NCBI GenBank assembly: GCA_025642075.2
Contig: JAODUO010000474.1
Span: 347,501 to 411,500, forward strand
Origin: Ridgeia piscesae
Lineage: Eukaryota > Annelida > Polychaeta > Sabellida > Siboglinidae
Reading direction: 5' to 3'
DNA length: 64,000 nucleotides
Shown: piece after piece, positions 26,088 to 39,400 of the stretch
How the letters are laid out: every line of letters starts with the position of its first letter
How positions within the stretch are numbered: the stretch's first letter is position 1
Notes under the pieces: generated by a model
Databases searched by the model: none
What the model was told of the DNA's origin: nothing
Seen by the model: the letters and a program-made list of their open reading frames with translations, nothing else
Program-made: the position numbers and the translations under genes

Positions 26088-26943
26088 CCTGACTTCGAAC
26101 TATGCCTACAACCCCCACTTACCTGGTCCCCTCCATATTCTCGTGAAGGCAGGAAGTACTTGTGTTGTTTCCGCGAGGCCGGCGGGAGGTAGTGCATCCT
26201 GTGCCGTCCGAGGACATCGCGACTATCGGTCGCGCGAACTCCAAGCGAGTCCAAACAAGTGGCCATCGCCTGGCTCTGGTGTCTGTGCTCCACGCACGCT
26301 CCCGTCTGTCGCTCGCCAAATAACTGCAGCGCTTTCTTGCTGATGATGTAACTTGTTCCGCCCTTCACATAGCGTCGTCCTTCCGTCGTTCCACGTCCTC
26401 CAAAGTACACGGGCAGCTCGCTGTCGCAGGACGCCAACAGGTAGCGCAAGTTTTCAACGATGACGTATGTGCTGTCGTCAACATTAAGGAACCAATCAGC
26501 GTCGTCCACGTGGTGTTTGTAAATGTAGTCGAAAGCTGTCATCGTCCTCTCTTTCTCTTCTGCGTTGAGAACTATGAGAGGTTCCATGAAATTTGGATCC
26601 GGTACTTCGCTAATGAATATCACTTTATTGCACCGCTTTGCCCACATTAGCAGCAAGGCGGCATTTTTACGTCTTAAGGTTGCACGTGACGTCATCACCC
26701 AACACAGTACCCGGATGTTCTCGGCGAGTTTTTCCGCTTGAGAGATGTCGTCTGAAGTAACAATATATTATGGTTTATATATGATATTCTATGGCGTCGT
26801 AGTGGTCAAGATCACACGCACATACGCACGCACACACACACATATATATATATATTGTGTGTGTGTGTGTGTGTGTGTCGTGCGTGCGTGTGTGTGCGTG
26901 CGTGCGTGCGTGCCTGCGTGTGTGAGAGAGAGAGAAAGGAGAA

Positions 26944-26988
<45 letters not shown>

Positions 26989-27330
26989 AAGTTTATGTGT
27001 GTTTGTGTGGCGTGCGTGCGCGTGTATTTTTAGCCTACATTGTGTATGTGCGTGCTTGGCGTACGTGCGTGCTTCGGCAAGTGTGTAGAGGTGCAATACA
27101 ATACCTCTGTGATATCGTCTGTCGTTTTGATCCATGTCCCTGTCCACAGCCCCGACCTCCATCTCCGTCGGTTCACTAGATTCGTCGTTCCTTGTGATGA
27201 CATATTGACTCTGGTCACTGCTGGAGTGGTGTGTCGCGAGTAACGTGTCCGATACAAGATACAACAGAAAACCAACGAGGTAGCCAACGATGAAGTACAT
27301 GGCACCTACTCGACTGACCAACTTGGTCAT
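18894..27330 (-). CDS. C1GALT1-like core 1 beta-1,3-galactosyltransferase (3 coding exons)
   Basis: Coding exons are 27105-27330, 26123-26751 and 18894-19046; phases join, giving 335 aa (human C1GALT1 363). The family (GT31) adds galactose to Tn-antigen GalNAc in the Golgi. It is a type II membrane protein: short cytosolic N-terminus, membrane segment about residues 10-30, low-complexity stem to about 75, then the catalytic domain. Family blocks include RVLCWVMTS, WAKRCNKVIFIS, DDADWFLNVDDSTYVIVENL, YVKGGTSYIISKKAL, ATDSRD, DYSVSFHNV and FEYLVYHLRVYG. Oddities: the metal-binding DDD motif reads DDS (167-169), the acidic IEDLALG block is replaced by QSQAMAT, and the CC of GPGCCSD is absent. 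The enzyme may therefore be inactive or altered. Intron 2 is about 7.1 kb and mostly a minisatellite made from the exon 3 acceptor. The TAA stop overlaps AATAAA. Confidence 0.9.
19014..25747 (-). repeat. Minisatellite of about 130 copies of the C1GALT1-like exon 3 splice acceptor
   Basis: About 6.7 kb of near-identical tandem units, mostly 52 bp, with 51-bp and 39-bp variants. On the minus strand each 52-bp unit is 19 nt of intron ending gtcgttgcag plus 33 nt of exon 3 encoding GVTSMSDYSVS. The copy at the low-coordinate end runs into the unique remainder of exon 3 (TTTCACAACGTC...), so it holds the functional acceptor (exon start 19046). The high-coordinate end passes into unique intron at about 25748. 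Main variants in plus orientation: aatcac, aaccac (52 bp), aacac (51 bp), and a 13-bp deletion (39 bp). High identity suggests recent or ongoing homogenisation. Confidence 0.97.
19449..19492. other. Disrupted unit inside the array
   Basis: One unit reads ataagggcgtgacgcccttg then cccaaacgggggcaaaac, unlike all its neighbours, which are nearly perfect. The change mixes insertions and scattered substitutions. It is either local sequence error or a rare damaged unit. Confidence 0.5.
25985..26088. repeat. (CGCA)n/(CA)n microsatellite in C1GALT1-like intron 2
   Basis: Located between exon 2 and the giant array; cgcacgca then cacaca. Confidence 0.95.
26752..27104 (-). repeat. C1GALT1-like intron 1 with (GT)n and (CAGA)n tracts
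   Basis: A 353-bp intron (donor gtattg, acceptor ttacttcag). On the plus strand it holds an alternating gt/gtgc tract at 26856-26930, a ga-rich patch, and a cagacaga tract at about 26948-26990. Confidence 0.75.
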
Positions 27331-27985
27331 CGTTGCACGTTAGAGTTTGGTGGTCCAACAGAGCTATAGTAACGACTATGTAAGACACGCGTCGCTATTC
27401 TCTCGACAACGCAATTGTCAATACTCAATATTCCGCGACGTTCAGGGGTGTCACTCGCAGAGTAAATTATTTACGCTAGTCAGGTAAGACGAGTTGTCGT
27501 CGGTGGATCAATGTATTGCTCATACATCAGTAGTGCATGCATGACTGCGTGTGTTAGATTCACTGTTGCAATATTCTTCATTTTAGCAATGAGCTTGCTG
27601 AAGTAACAGCGCTAACACATTTACCCATTTGGTTAGTGTCGTCTCAACTAAATGTAGGCCGGTTTTAGTCTGTTAAAAAAGTTCTGGAGTCGTCACGTCA
27701 CTTCGATACTTGACAACGTGTCTTCTGTTGCTGCTGAAGAGTTTTAACTTGTGTTAAGTAGGCCTACTGTAGTATGAAAGATTATAGTAAGACCCTCGTT
27801 GATTATAATGATGGCGTAGCTAATGTCACTAGAGCTAATATTATACTGCATCACAATAAGTCGACACTGAGAGTTAATCGACAACATGAGCGTGAAAGAG
27901 ACACGCAAGCAAGCATTACGTTAGCACAGCTCATCAAGAGCTACCGGGTCACAGAGCTGAGTCACCCATCTTTTTAAATAAACGG

Positions 27986-28164
27986 AACCGTCACACGGAT
28001 GGACCAATTTATTTTACACAACTACAACAGGCACTCAAACTATATTTCTATAATACTGCTAACCTGTTTCTTAAAATGATAGTTAATTTTTTGTACAAAC
28101 TTTGCTCTTGTGGCATTTGTAAGATAGTTCATCCTGTAGTTACTGGTTCCATCCGTGTGAGGTC
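27986..28164. mobile_element. Short inverted-repeat element of about 180 bp
   Basis: tcacacggatgga at the left and tccatccgtgtga at the right are inverted ends; the interior is AT-rich and non-coding. MITE-like. Confidence 0.5.
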
Positions 28165-28919
28165 GCTGACCAATTTGCAAAATGGTGTATCTGTGTTAAA
28201 TTCCATTGCGCCATAACTCCTTTCCAGTAGGTCTGGCTCACCTTTGTTCATTTCTGTGCATTTATGTCGAGTGAAAATAGAGATGTTTCATATTTCACAA
28301 GGGAAATATTGGGGTTTTCACTTTTCCACAGAAAAATATAATAATTATTGGTTGTTTAAATTATTATCTTTAGGGGTTTGGTGGTATCACGGATAACGAA
28401 AACACCCCTTCTCCCAATATACGTAGCCATTGCTACTGCAGACGTGTGGACGACATCGTTTGGGTGAATGTGTCATGTCATCGGGCAGTCTTACCGTGGG
28501 TTGACCCCCGGTACACCTGCAGCTGTCACCCGTCGTCGCGTCTTCCTAATCAATAGGCCTCTTACAAAGAGATTCCCACAACATCGATGCACCGGTAACA
28601 GCCGGCGTGTTTCATTTTGATAACATAACCACGTACATATGTGATATCTCAAAGAATACATAATACCTACATTTGTTTTGGGTTTTGCTTATGAACGCCG
28701 CATAATAGATTCGAGGCTTTTCGCGCGGGGCATGCGCAGTTGAGTGCGCGTTTCGGTCGCGGGTCAACGTCGAACGCAAGTATCAAGTTATATCATTGAT
28801 TTGATTGAGCATCCAGAAGTATAATAGTCGTGCTAGAATTGTGTTTATGGTAGAAAAACGGGTAGCAAACAACCACGTGTGTGCGCGCGCGTGTGTGTGT
28901 GAGTGCGTGCGTGCCATAC

Positions 28920-29729
28920 ATGGGGTCAAATACATTTGTATTTAAAAGTATTTAAATACTTTTTCAAAGTATTTGTATTTGATGTTTAGGAATTAAAAGT
29001 ATTTGTATTTAAATACTTTCCTAAAGTATTTGACTTTTTCAAATCCTTACAAATACTTTTTTTCAAATACATTATCAGTAGCAACATTTGTGTTTCAAAA
29101 TCACATGTAATGCCTGCCCAACTGATTACCTTCACTGCAACTTCACCCAACAGTGTTAATTACTGATGTAGACACTTAATACCAGATGTCCCACATGGCA
29201 CTGGCAGTGACCACAACTTTAGTTTGCTCAGCTGACAGTGACCATATGTCAATATCCCCTTTGTTCTTTAGTCAGGCTCCAAAATGACACCAGGCTATTT
29301 TAGCTGACTTTAAAATTGAGCTGTCACACTTCTCACAAGATGTTAGCAGTCATTAGCAGTGGCACTTCTGAGGGTAACCTAGGCATTTTATTATGGACCT
29401 CCTGGCTTAACATAACAAACAACATATTTTGGCCTTTACCTCTGTGGATCGAGGTCTTTGAGTCAGTTGTCACCGTCATATATTTAGCAATAACAATACT
29501 CCCTAGCACTGGTCTGCCTGTCACCATAATGAGCAAAACAGTAATTATGCCTATAAACTAGATGTCTCAATATATGAGTTGCTTTTCTGTTGCCTACGTA
29601 GTAATGCTTCCTGAAAATGAAAAGTATTTGAAAAAGTATTTGAAATATTTTCCAAATGTATTTGTATATTTATACATTTGTATTTAAAACTATTTGTATT
29701 TAAATACATTTCAATGTATTTGACCCCAT
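28920..29729. mobile_element. 810-bp foldback element with ATGGGGTCAAATACATT ends
   Basis: The left end ATGGGGTCAAATACATTTG and the reverse complement of the right end (same first 17 bases) are inverted. Both subterminal regions are full of gtatttaaatac and agtatttg motifs. The interior has no convincing gene; the frame at 29316-29561 is unsupported. Non-autonomous DNA transposon. Confidence 0.75.
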
Positions 29730-30898
29730 ATCTGGTGTGTGTGTGTGTGTGTGTGTAACCTTTTTACACCAGTGCATTGTATTGTTCCACTTTACCCTAC
29801 AATTCCCTTTTATATACACTGTTTTTGTCTGTCTGTAAATAAAAACCAAGACATCCTTTCACAGTAGGATTTAATACATCATAATCATCATACATGTGAT
29901 ATATCATATAAGTATTATTAATATATGCTGAATGCTGCCACTATGTCACGTACTATAGTCTAGCAGCATATGAAACCACTCCCACTGAAACTGTAGATTA
30001 TATGTCATTGGGCATAACTTAAAAAATTGAGAGTTTAATGCTGACTTGAGAATTCTTTACACTCATCACTGCCAAAACATCAAGACACTTATCATTTAAG
30101 CACCAGTTGACAACAGGTGAACATGACAGAGTGATTTCTAATATGTAAACAAAGCATACACCCATACATAAATAAACACACACCAAACCGGTCTTAGTTT
30201 GCTAATCGACACTGTAATGTCGACAGTTATGTTATGTAGTTTTCAATGTTTATATATATAGTGTGTTTATATATAATAGTCAGTATGACTCTTTCCCACC
30301 TCCCTAACCTCTTAATCCTGGGAACATGCTACACAAATAAACAAGTGGCTCCAACAATTCCATGCTAACTTTGTGACCGCCTGAAACTGATTACAACTTG
30401 CCAAATCAGCACAGATCAAACTGAAACATACGGTGAATATAGTCTGCATGTGAGACGCGGAAGCTTTATCTAAAGTTTATGCCAAGAAAACAAGACCCAC
30501 CACAGAAGGGAAACACAAACACTACAGTGACTGTCTCCTCCCCAATACACCAATGAAAATATTCTAGTCACACTATAAGTTACTAGTGTACTGCAATGAT
30601 AGAATATAATGAATGTTATCTTTGTCCAGCAAGAAAACACTGCAGATTGTTCAATTATCTTCTGGTGTAATCTATTGTCACTAGCTAATAGTAATTCCTT
30701 TAACTATAATATACCCAGTAGTGAGGCTGTCAAGATAAGTAGACATGATTCAGATGCCAGACTACCTCTATTACAAGTGTTGCTTTGCTGTCAACAAGAT
30801 GGCATCATCAAGCAGCTGACCTCCGCAACACCATATATCCACAACTCTTTGCAAATATAGCTTTGTGAACACACCATCAAATAAATGATTCCCACAAC
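29730..30898. other. No recognised gene
   Basis: AT-rich unique DNA; the open frame at 30609-30860 lacks any supporting motif. Confidence 0.5.
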
Positions 30899-31727
30899 AC
30901 TTACTGACTGCACCATCAACCAGCTGATTTCCACAACAGGGCTACAAGTGTAGTTTTACTGACTGCACAATGTACCAGTTGGTATCCACAACACTACTAC
31001 AAGTGTAGTTTTACTGACTGCACCATCAACTAGTTGATATCCACAACACTGCTACATGTGTAGTTTTACTGACTGCACCATCAACCAGTTGATATCCACA
31101 ACACTGCTACATGTGTAGTTTTACTGACTGCACCATCAACCAGTTGATATCCACAACACTGCTACAAGTGTAGTTTTACTGACTGCACCATCAACTAGTT
31201 GATATCCACAACACTGCTACATGTGTAGTTTTATTGACTGCACCATCAACCAGTTGATATCCACAACACTGCTACAAGTGTAGTTTTACTGACTGCACCA
31301 TCAACCAGTTGATATCCACAACACTGCTACATGTGTAGTTTTACTGACTGCACCATCAACTAGTTGATATCCACAACACTGCTACATGTGTAGTTTTATT
31401 GACTGCACCATCAACCAGTTGATATCCACAACACTGCTACATGTGTAGTTTTACTGACTGCACCATCAACCAGTTGATATCCACAACACTGCTACATGTG
31501 TAGTTTTACTGACTGCACCATCAACTAGTTGATATCCACAACACTGCTACATGTGTAGTTTTACTGACTGCACCATCAACCAGTTGATATCCACAACACT
31601 GCTACATGTGTAGTTTTACTGACTGCACCATCAACCAGTTGATATCCACAACACTGCTACAAGTGTAGTTTTACTGACTGCACCATCAACTAGTTGATAT
31701 CCACAACACTGCTCACAACACTGCTAT
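30899..31727. repeat. 55-bp minisatellite, about 15 copies
   Basis: Unit: accatcaaccagttgatatc, cacaacactgctacatgtgt, agttttactgactgc. Variants caacta/caacca and acatgt/acaagt alternate in runs. It lies downstream of the GTF2B 3' end; no gene signature. Confidence 0.95.
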
Positions 31728-32689
31728 AAGTGTTGCAGTTTTGCTTACCACAATGTCAACCACCTCCACAACTGTGGGACAACACAAGATGTGATGTGAC
31801 CACAAACATGTATAGACGACATACTCTTGCAGCTACTGTTGTGGTACAGCACTTTCCCATCTGGTGACACAGGTACTGCCCAGATATGTGTAAGTAATGC
31901 ACAGAGAGAGGGAGAGAGAGAGCGGGAGAGAGTAGGAGAGAGAGAGACTAGACACACACATTATTACACAATATATGCAAACTATGCTGACATAACAGGA
32001 AAGGTTTACAAATGTAAACTAACTGTCCAATTTACATTAAAAGTTAAAACACATCTCAACCACTTGGTGAAACTCTGATCTGTAGATGTACATGATATAG
32101 ACACCTTTTCATGGCTTTCACATATTAATGACCCCAGATCGTCAAATAGGTGGACTGGTACATTGTTGTCTACAGGGCTGGGTGAGACTAAACACAACAG
32201 TACAGTATTAACGTGGTCCAACCCAAGGCAATAATGGTCATGGAGTAGGGTGGATACAGGCTTCATTGATTGTTGAATACACCAACCTTTTATTAAGAAA
32301 ACAACTGGCAAGTGAACTAAAGGGAGGGTGCCAGCTCCTCTGCCAGGTATTAGCCACGTGGTAAGTCTGCTGTCTAGACTGCAGCAAAGTTACACATCAG
32401 ACGCATTGCGGTTAACCCTGCTCACTTCAAAATTATTCCCAATCAATTTTGTTTTGAAGCTAGATGTTTTGTTTACCATTTGAATGTGATGCAGACAGAA
32501 TGTTTCAAACTGCAAACATTGTTCTGAGCTTAATGAAGTAACTGAACACAAATTGGTAGGCAATAAATGTGCATGCTGTAGTAATCAGAATGTAATATCA
32601 AACAATAAAAGCTAGGAGCTGGCATCCACACTTAAGTTCAATTGGGAGAGATACGACTAGACATAAAAACCAATGCAACACGGCTACAT

Positions 32690-33400
32690 AAAGTGGCCTC
32701 AACATTTACTGATAGACACCACAACTGACACTTGACAAGTCTTCACTGCAAACAGTGTCATCTACAGACTCGCATCAGAACTGACACTTGTCAAGTCGTC
32801 ACTGAAAACAGAGTCATCAACATCTAGAGACATTTATTATTGACACTCGACATGATAACACTGTAATCACTGTCATCTGTAACATCATAAACTGTCTTCA
32901 ACATTTGATGACACTTCATTGTAAATACTGTCATTAACATCAACAGCCAGACATCATAACTGATACTTGACAAGTCTTCACTGTAAATGGCATCAGAACT
33001 GCTGTCATCATAAACAGTGTCATCTACTGACAGAGTGACAGTCATCATAACTGACACTTGACAAGTCTTCCACTGTAAAGTGTCATCAACATCTACAGCC
33101 AGATATCAGAACTCACACTTGATGGCATTTCACTGCAAACAACAATGTCATCAATGTCTATAGACAGTACAACTGACTCAACATAACATCACTGCAAAGT
33201 GTCATCAACACACAGAAAGACATTACAACTGACACTTGATGTGACATAACTGCCAGCAGTGTCACCAAATGTACAGACAGACATCACAACTGACATTTAA
33301 CGTGACATCACTGCAAACAATGTCACCAACATAGGACATGACTGACACTTATCATCACAAGTGACACAATGAGGTCTCAAAATAACCATAGGACTGACAC
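32690..33400. repeat. Diverged repeat cluster (about 50-60 bp unit)
   Basis: Loose repeats of gacacttgacaagtcttcac, tgcaaacagtgtcatcaaca, with acagacatcacaact. A dozen imperfect copies; likely an old minisatellite just past the GTF2B stop, perhaps in its 3' UTR. Confidence 0.7.
32828..32836 (-). terminator. Candidate GTF2B polyadenylation signal
   Basis: AATAAA on the minus strand (plus tttatt) about 610 bases beyond the GTF2B stop codon. It is the nearest one I found, but the actual 3' end is not determined. Confidence 0.25.
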
Positions 33401-33443
33401 CACACAATCTCATGTCGGCACCAACTTGACACGAATTGACGCA

Positions 33444-36400
33444 TCACTGTTGTGGCAGTAGTGCGATAAGGGACGGGTATTTGTAGTCTTCGGGGAACAG
33501 CGTCTCAGCCCGGGGATAGATGAGTTTGTAGGACTGTCGGATGGTCACCTCCGCCACTCCCGCAATGTCCCCAATCTCTGAAACAACAATAGACAGCGTC
33601 CAATCAGTCACTGTGTCTTGGATTAGACAAAATATTTAAAGGTCACTTTTTGCCAAACTAAATTCTAATAACTATAGAGATATGCATGTACGTATATATT
33701 AAGGTCACATGCCTGGTGGACCCACAAGACCAGTGAGTATGTGTAGAGCAAGGTCACATGCCTGGTGCACCCACAAGACCAGTGAGTATGTGTAGAGCAA
33801 GGTCACATGCCTGGTGCACCCACAAGACCAGTGAGTATGTGTAGAGCAAGGTCACATGCCTGGTGGACCCACAAGACCAGTGAGTATGGAAAAAGGGTCA
33901 CAGCCTGGGGTAGCATCCTCCCCCCCACAAGACCAGTGAGTATGTGTAGAGCAAGGTCACATGCCTGGGCACCCAAAAGACCAGTAAATATTGTAGAGCA
34001 AGGTCACATGCCTGGTGCACCCACAAGACCAGTGAGTATGTGTAGAGCAAGGTCACATGCCTGGTGGACCCACAAGACCAATGAGTATGTGTAGAGCAAG
34101 GTCACATGCCTGGTGCACCCACAAGACCAGTGAGTATGTGTAGAGCAAGGTCACATGCCTGGTGCACCCACAAGACCAATGAGTATGTGTAGAGCAAGGT
34201 CACATGCCTGGTGCACCCACAAGACCAATGAGTATGTGTAGAGCAAGGTCACATGCCTGGTGCACCCACAAGACCAATGAGTATGTGTAGAGCAAGGTCA
34301 CATGCCTGGTGCACCCACAAGACCAATGAGTATGTGTAGAGCAAGGTCACATGCCTGGTGCACCCACAAGACCAGTGAGTATGTGTAGAGCAAGGTCACA
34401 TGCCTGGTGCACCCACAAGACCAATGAATATGTGTAGAGCAAGGTCACATGCCTGGTGCACCCACACGACCAATGAGTATGTGTAGAGCAAGGTCACATG
34501 CCTGGTGCACCCACAAGAGCAGTGAGTATGTGTAGAGCAAGGTCACATGCCTGGTGCACTCACAAGACCAGTGAGTATGTGTAGAGCAAGGTCACATGCC
34601 TGGTGCACCCACAAGACCAGTGAGTATGTGTAGAGCAAGGTCACATGCCTGGTGCACCCACAAGACCAGTGAGTATGTGTAGAGCAAGGTCACATGCCTG
34701 GTGCACCCACAAGACCAGTGAGTATGTGTGCAGCGAGGTCACATGCCTGGTGAACCCACAAGACCAATGAGTATGTGTAGAGCAAGGTCACATGCCTGGT
34801 GCACCCACAAGACCAGTGATATGTGTAGAGCAAGTCACATGCCTGGTGCACCCACAAGACCAGTGAGTATGTGTAGAGCAAGGTCACATGCCTGGTGCAC
34901 CCACAAGACCAGTGAATATGTGTAGAGCAAGGTCACATGCCTGGGCACCCACAAGACCAGTGAGTATGTTAGAGCAAGGTCACATGCCTGGCGCACCCAC
35001 AAGACCAGTGAGTATGTGTAGAGTAAGGTCACATGCCTGGCGCACCCACAAGACCAGTGAGTATGTGTAGAGTAAGGTCACATGCCTGGGACCCACAAGA
35101 CCAGTGAGTATGTGTAGAGCAAGGTCACATGCCTGGTGGACCCACAAGACCAGTGAGTATGTGTAGAGTAAGGTCACATGCCTGGTGGACCCACAAGACC
35201 AGTGAGTGTGTGTAGAGCAAGGTCACATGCCTGGTGCACCCACAAGACCAGTGAATATGTGTAGAGCAAGGTCACATGCCTGGTGGACCCACAAGACCAG
35301 TGAGTATGTGTAGACCAAGGTCACATGCCTGGTGCACCCACAAGACCAGTGAATATGTGTAGAGCAAGGTCACATGCCTGGTGCACCCACAAGACCAGTG
35401 AGTATGTGTAGAGCAAGGTCACATGCCTGGGGACCCACAAGACCAGTGAGTATGTGTAGAGCAAGGTCACATGCCTGATGAACCCACAAGACCAGTGAGT
35501 ATGTGTAGAGCAAGGTCACATGCCTGGGGACCCACAAGACCAGTGAGTATGTGTAGAGCAAGGTCACATGCCTGGTGCACCCACAAGACCAGTGAGTATG
35601 TGTAGAGCAAGGTCACATGCCTGGTGCACCCACAAGACCAGTGAGTATGTAGAGCAAGATCACATGCCTGGGCACCCACAAGACCAGTGGTATGTGTAGA
35701 GAAAGGGTCACATGCCTGGTGCACCCACAAGACCAGTGAGTATGTGTAGAGCAAGGTCACATGCCTGGGCACCCACAAGACCAGTGAGTATGTGTGAGCA
35801 AGGTCACATGCCTGGGACCCACAAGACCATGAGTATGTGTAGAGCAAGGTCACATGCCTGGTGCACCCACAAGACCAATGAGTATGTGTAGAGCAAGGTC
35901 ACATGCCTGGTGGACCCACAAGACCAATGAGTATGTGTAGAGCAAGGTCACATGCCTGGTGGACCCACAAGACCAATGAGTATGTGTAGAGCAAGGTCAC
36001 ATGCCTGGTGCACCCACAAGACCAGTGAGTATGTGTAGAGCAAGATCACATGCCTGGTGCACCCACAAGACCAGTGAGTATGTGTAGAGCAAGGTCACAT
36101 GCCTGGCGCACCCACAAGACCAGTGAGTATGTGTAGAGCAAGGTCACATGCCTGGTGCACCCACAAGACCAGTGAGTATGTGTACAGCAAGGTCACATGC
36201 CTGGTGCACCCACAAGACCAATGAGTATGTGTAGAGCAAGGTCACATGCCTGGTGGACCCACAAGACCAATGAGTATGTGTAGAGCAAAGGTCACATGCC
36301 TGGTGGACCCACAAGACCAATGAGTATGTGTAGAGCAAGGTCACATGCCTGGTGCACCCACAAGACCAGTGAGTATGTGTAGAGCAAGGTCACATGCCTG

Positions 36401-39400
36401 GTGCACCCACAAGACCAGTGAGTATGTGTAGAGCAAGGTCACATGCCTGGTGCACCCACAAGACCAGTGAGTATGTGTACAGCAAGGTCACATGCCTGGT
36501 GCACCCACAAGACCAATGAGTATGTGTAGAGCAAGGTCACATGCCTGGTGCACCCACAAGACCAATGAGTATGTGTAGAGCAAGGTCACATGCCTGGTGC
36601 ACCCACAAGACCAGTGAGTATGTGTGCAGCGAGGTCACATGCCTGGTGAACCCACAAGACCAATGAGTATGTGTAGAGCAAGGTCACATGCCTGGTGCAC
36701 CCACAAGACCAGTGAGTATGTGTAGAGCAAGGTCACATGCCTGGTGGACCCACAAGACCAGTGAGTATGTGTAGAGCAAGGTCACATGCCTGGTGCACCC
36801 ACAAGACCAGTGAATATGTGTAGAGCAAGGTCACATGCCTGGTGCACCCACAAGACCAGTGAGTATGTGTAGAGCAAGGTCACATGCCTGGGGACCCACA
36901 AGACCAGTGAGTATGTGTAGAGCAAGGTCACATGCCTGATGAACCCACAAGACCAGTGAGTATGTGTAGTGCAAGGTCACATGCCTGGGGACCCACAAGA
37001 CCAGTGAGTATGTGTAGAGCAAGGTCACATGCCTGGTGCACTCACAAGACCAGTGAGTATGTGTAGAGCAAGGTCACATGCCTGGTGCACCCACAAGACC
37101 AGTGAGTATGTGTAGAGCAAGATCACATGCCTGGTGCACCCACAAGACCAGTGAGTATGTGTAGAGCAAGATCACATGCCTGGTGCACCCACAAGACCAG
37201 TGAGTATGTGTAGAGCAAGGTCACATGCCTGGCGCACCCACAAGACCAGTGAGTATGTGTAGAGCAAGGTCACATGCCTGGTGCACCCACAAGACCAGTG
37301 AGTATGTGTACAGCAAGGTCACATGCCTGGTGCACCCAAAATATTTATTATTGTAAAGAACATTTTATATATATTATATATTTATTTGTCATATTTCATT
37401 TTATTGGATACGGGTACTATGTGACTCAACCCCAGAACGCATTCCTATTTAACATAAAATGTGCTTGCATGTTGAAAATGGCAAATAAAGCTTTATTATT
37501 ACTTTTTATTATTTCCATGCCAGGGCCCTTCAACACAGCTACTGACAGAGAGCGGAACATCACAGCTGCAGCGTAACTTATGTCCATCGAATGACCACGT
37601 CAGTCAACGGACTAAGGACGCATTGTAGACTACTACATCAGGATTGCCGTGTTATTGTAACTTACATTTTGAATATCTAATTAGAAATAGTAAGTGTGGT
37701 TGTAACTGGAAATGCAATTTCATAACATTTCAATATTTAGTAGTGTGTAAAAGAAGTATTATCATAAGTAGCTTATGGTTTGATGGGTTTTAACTTAACA
37801 TACCATTGTACACAGCTGTGTCTATTGCTCAGGTTCATTATTACTTTGTTACTTAGTTACAACGACACATATATCAAGACATGGCCAGTTGCTTTGGTAG
37901 CTCAGGCTATCATTCATTTGTAATGCTGGAACACACAACAGTTTGTGGCTCTGAGATGAAGCAAATAAGAAACAATTAATAACTAAAATATATATGACTG
38001 GTTTATTCATACCTTTTTGGGACTTCTTGTCTTCGGACGCTTGGGAAGCCATGTAAATAGCTGCAGCTGCTACAGAGATTGGACTACGCCTGCAAAAAAA
38101 CGCACAAATATCAATTAAATATGTCCTCAATTGGTTCCATGTTTCATGAATCCATGAATAATTTATCCGCAGTCAGTTTTAAACAGTAACTACCTCGGTA
38201 CCAGGTACATTTGTTTAAAAGGCCAAAAGAACTTATTTTAGTTGTTAGATGACTTATATTGTACCTATATAGATTTGTTTTTCCACAACATTTATCAGAA
38301 ATGTGATGTGCACAAAATTCAAATTGGTGTTGTGTCCATAACCCAAAAATTGTTTTAGTGATGTTGTTCTAAACTGTGACAGAAGACTGTGCCAATGGCT
38401 CTGTCTCTATCACTGTGACAGCAGACTGTGCCAATGGCTCTGTCTCTATCACTGTGACAGCAGACTGTGCCAATGGCTCTGTCTCTATCACTGTGACAGC
38501 AGACTGTGCCAATGGCTCTGTCTCTATCACTGTGACAGCAGACTGTGCCAATGGCTCTGTCTCTATCACTGTAACAGCAGACTGTGCCAATGGCTCTGTC
38601 TCTATCACTGTGACAGCAGACTGTGCCAATGGCTCTGTCTCTATCACTGTAACAGTAGCAGACAGTGCTGTTGGCTCTGTCTCTATCACTGTGACAGCAG
38701 ACTGTGCCAATGGCTCTGTCTCTATCACTGTGACAGCAGACTGTGCCAATGGCTCTGTCTCTATCACTGTAACAGTAGCAGACAGTGCTGTTGGTTCTGT
38801 CTCTATCACTGTGACAGCAGACTGTGCCAATGGCTCTGTCTCTATCACTGTAACAGCAGACTGTGCCAATGGCTCTGTCTCTATCACTGTGACAGCAGAC
38901 TGTGCCAATGGCTCTTCTCTATCACTGTAAAAAGCAGACAGTGCTGTTGGTTCTGTCTCTTTACTGTGACAGCAGACTGTGCCAATGGCTCTGTCTCTAT
39001 CACTGTGACAGCAGACTGTGCCAATGGCTCTGTCTCTATCCTGGGGATGGCCAAAGGTTGTCTCTATATGTAACAGCAGACTGTCCAATGGCTCTGTCTC
39101 TATCATTTACCAGCTGTCCAATGGCTCTTCTCTATCACTCCGACAAGGGCCTTTTCTCTTCTCATCATTGACAGCAGACTGTGTGGCTCTGTCTTTCACT
39201 TACACGCATGGGCCTTTTCTTCACTGAAAATACAACATCTGGGCCCTTTTATCACTTTACAAAGGCTTGGCAATCCTCTCATACTTTCCGCAGACTGTGC
39301 CAATGGCTCCTCTGTCACTTTAAAAATAGAGACATCTTTGGGGTTTTTCTATCCTGTGACACAGACTTCCAATGGCTCTGTCTCTATCACTGTAACAGCA

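Noticed and set aside
25775..26122. C-terminal extension of C1GALT1-like exon 2
   Set aside because: The frame runs past a good gtaagt donor into (CA)n repeats; exon 3 at 18894-19046 supplies the conserved tail.
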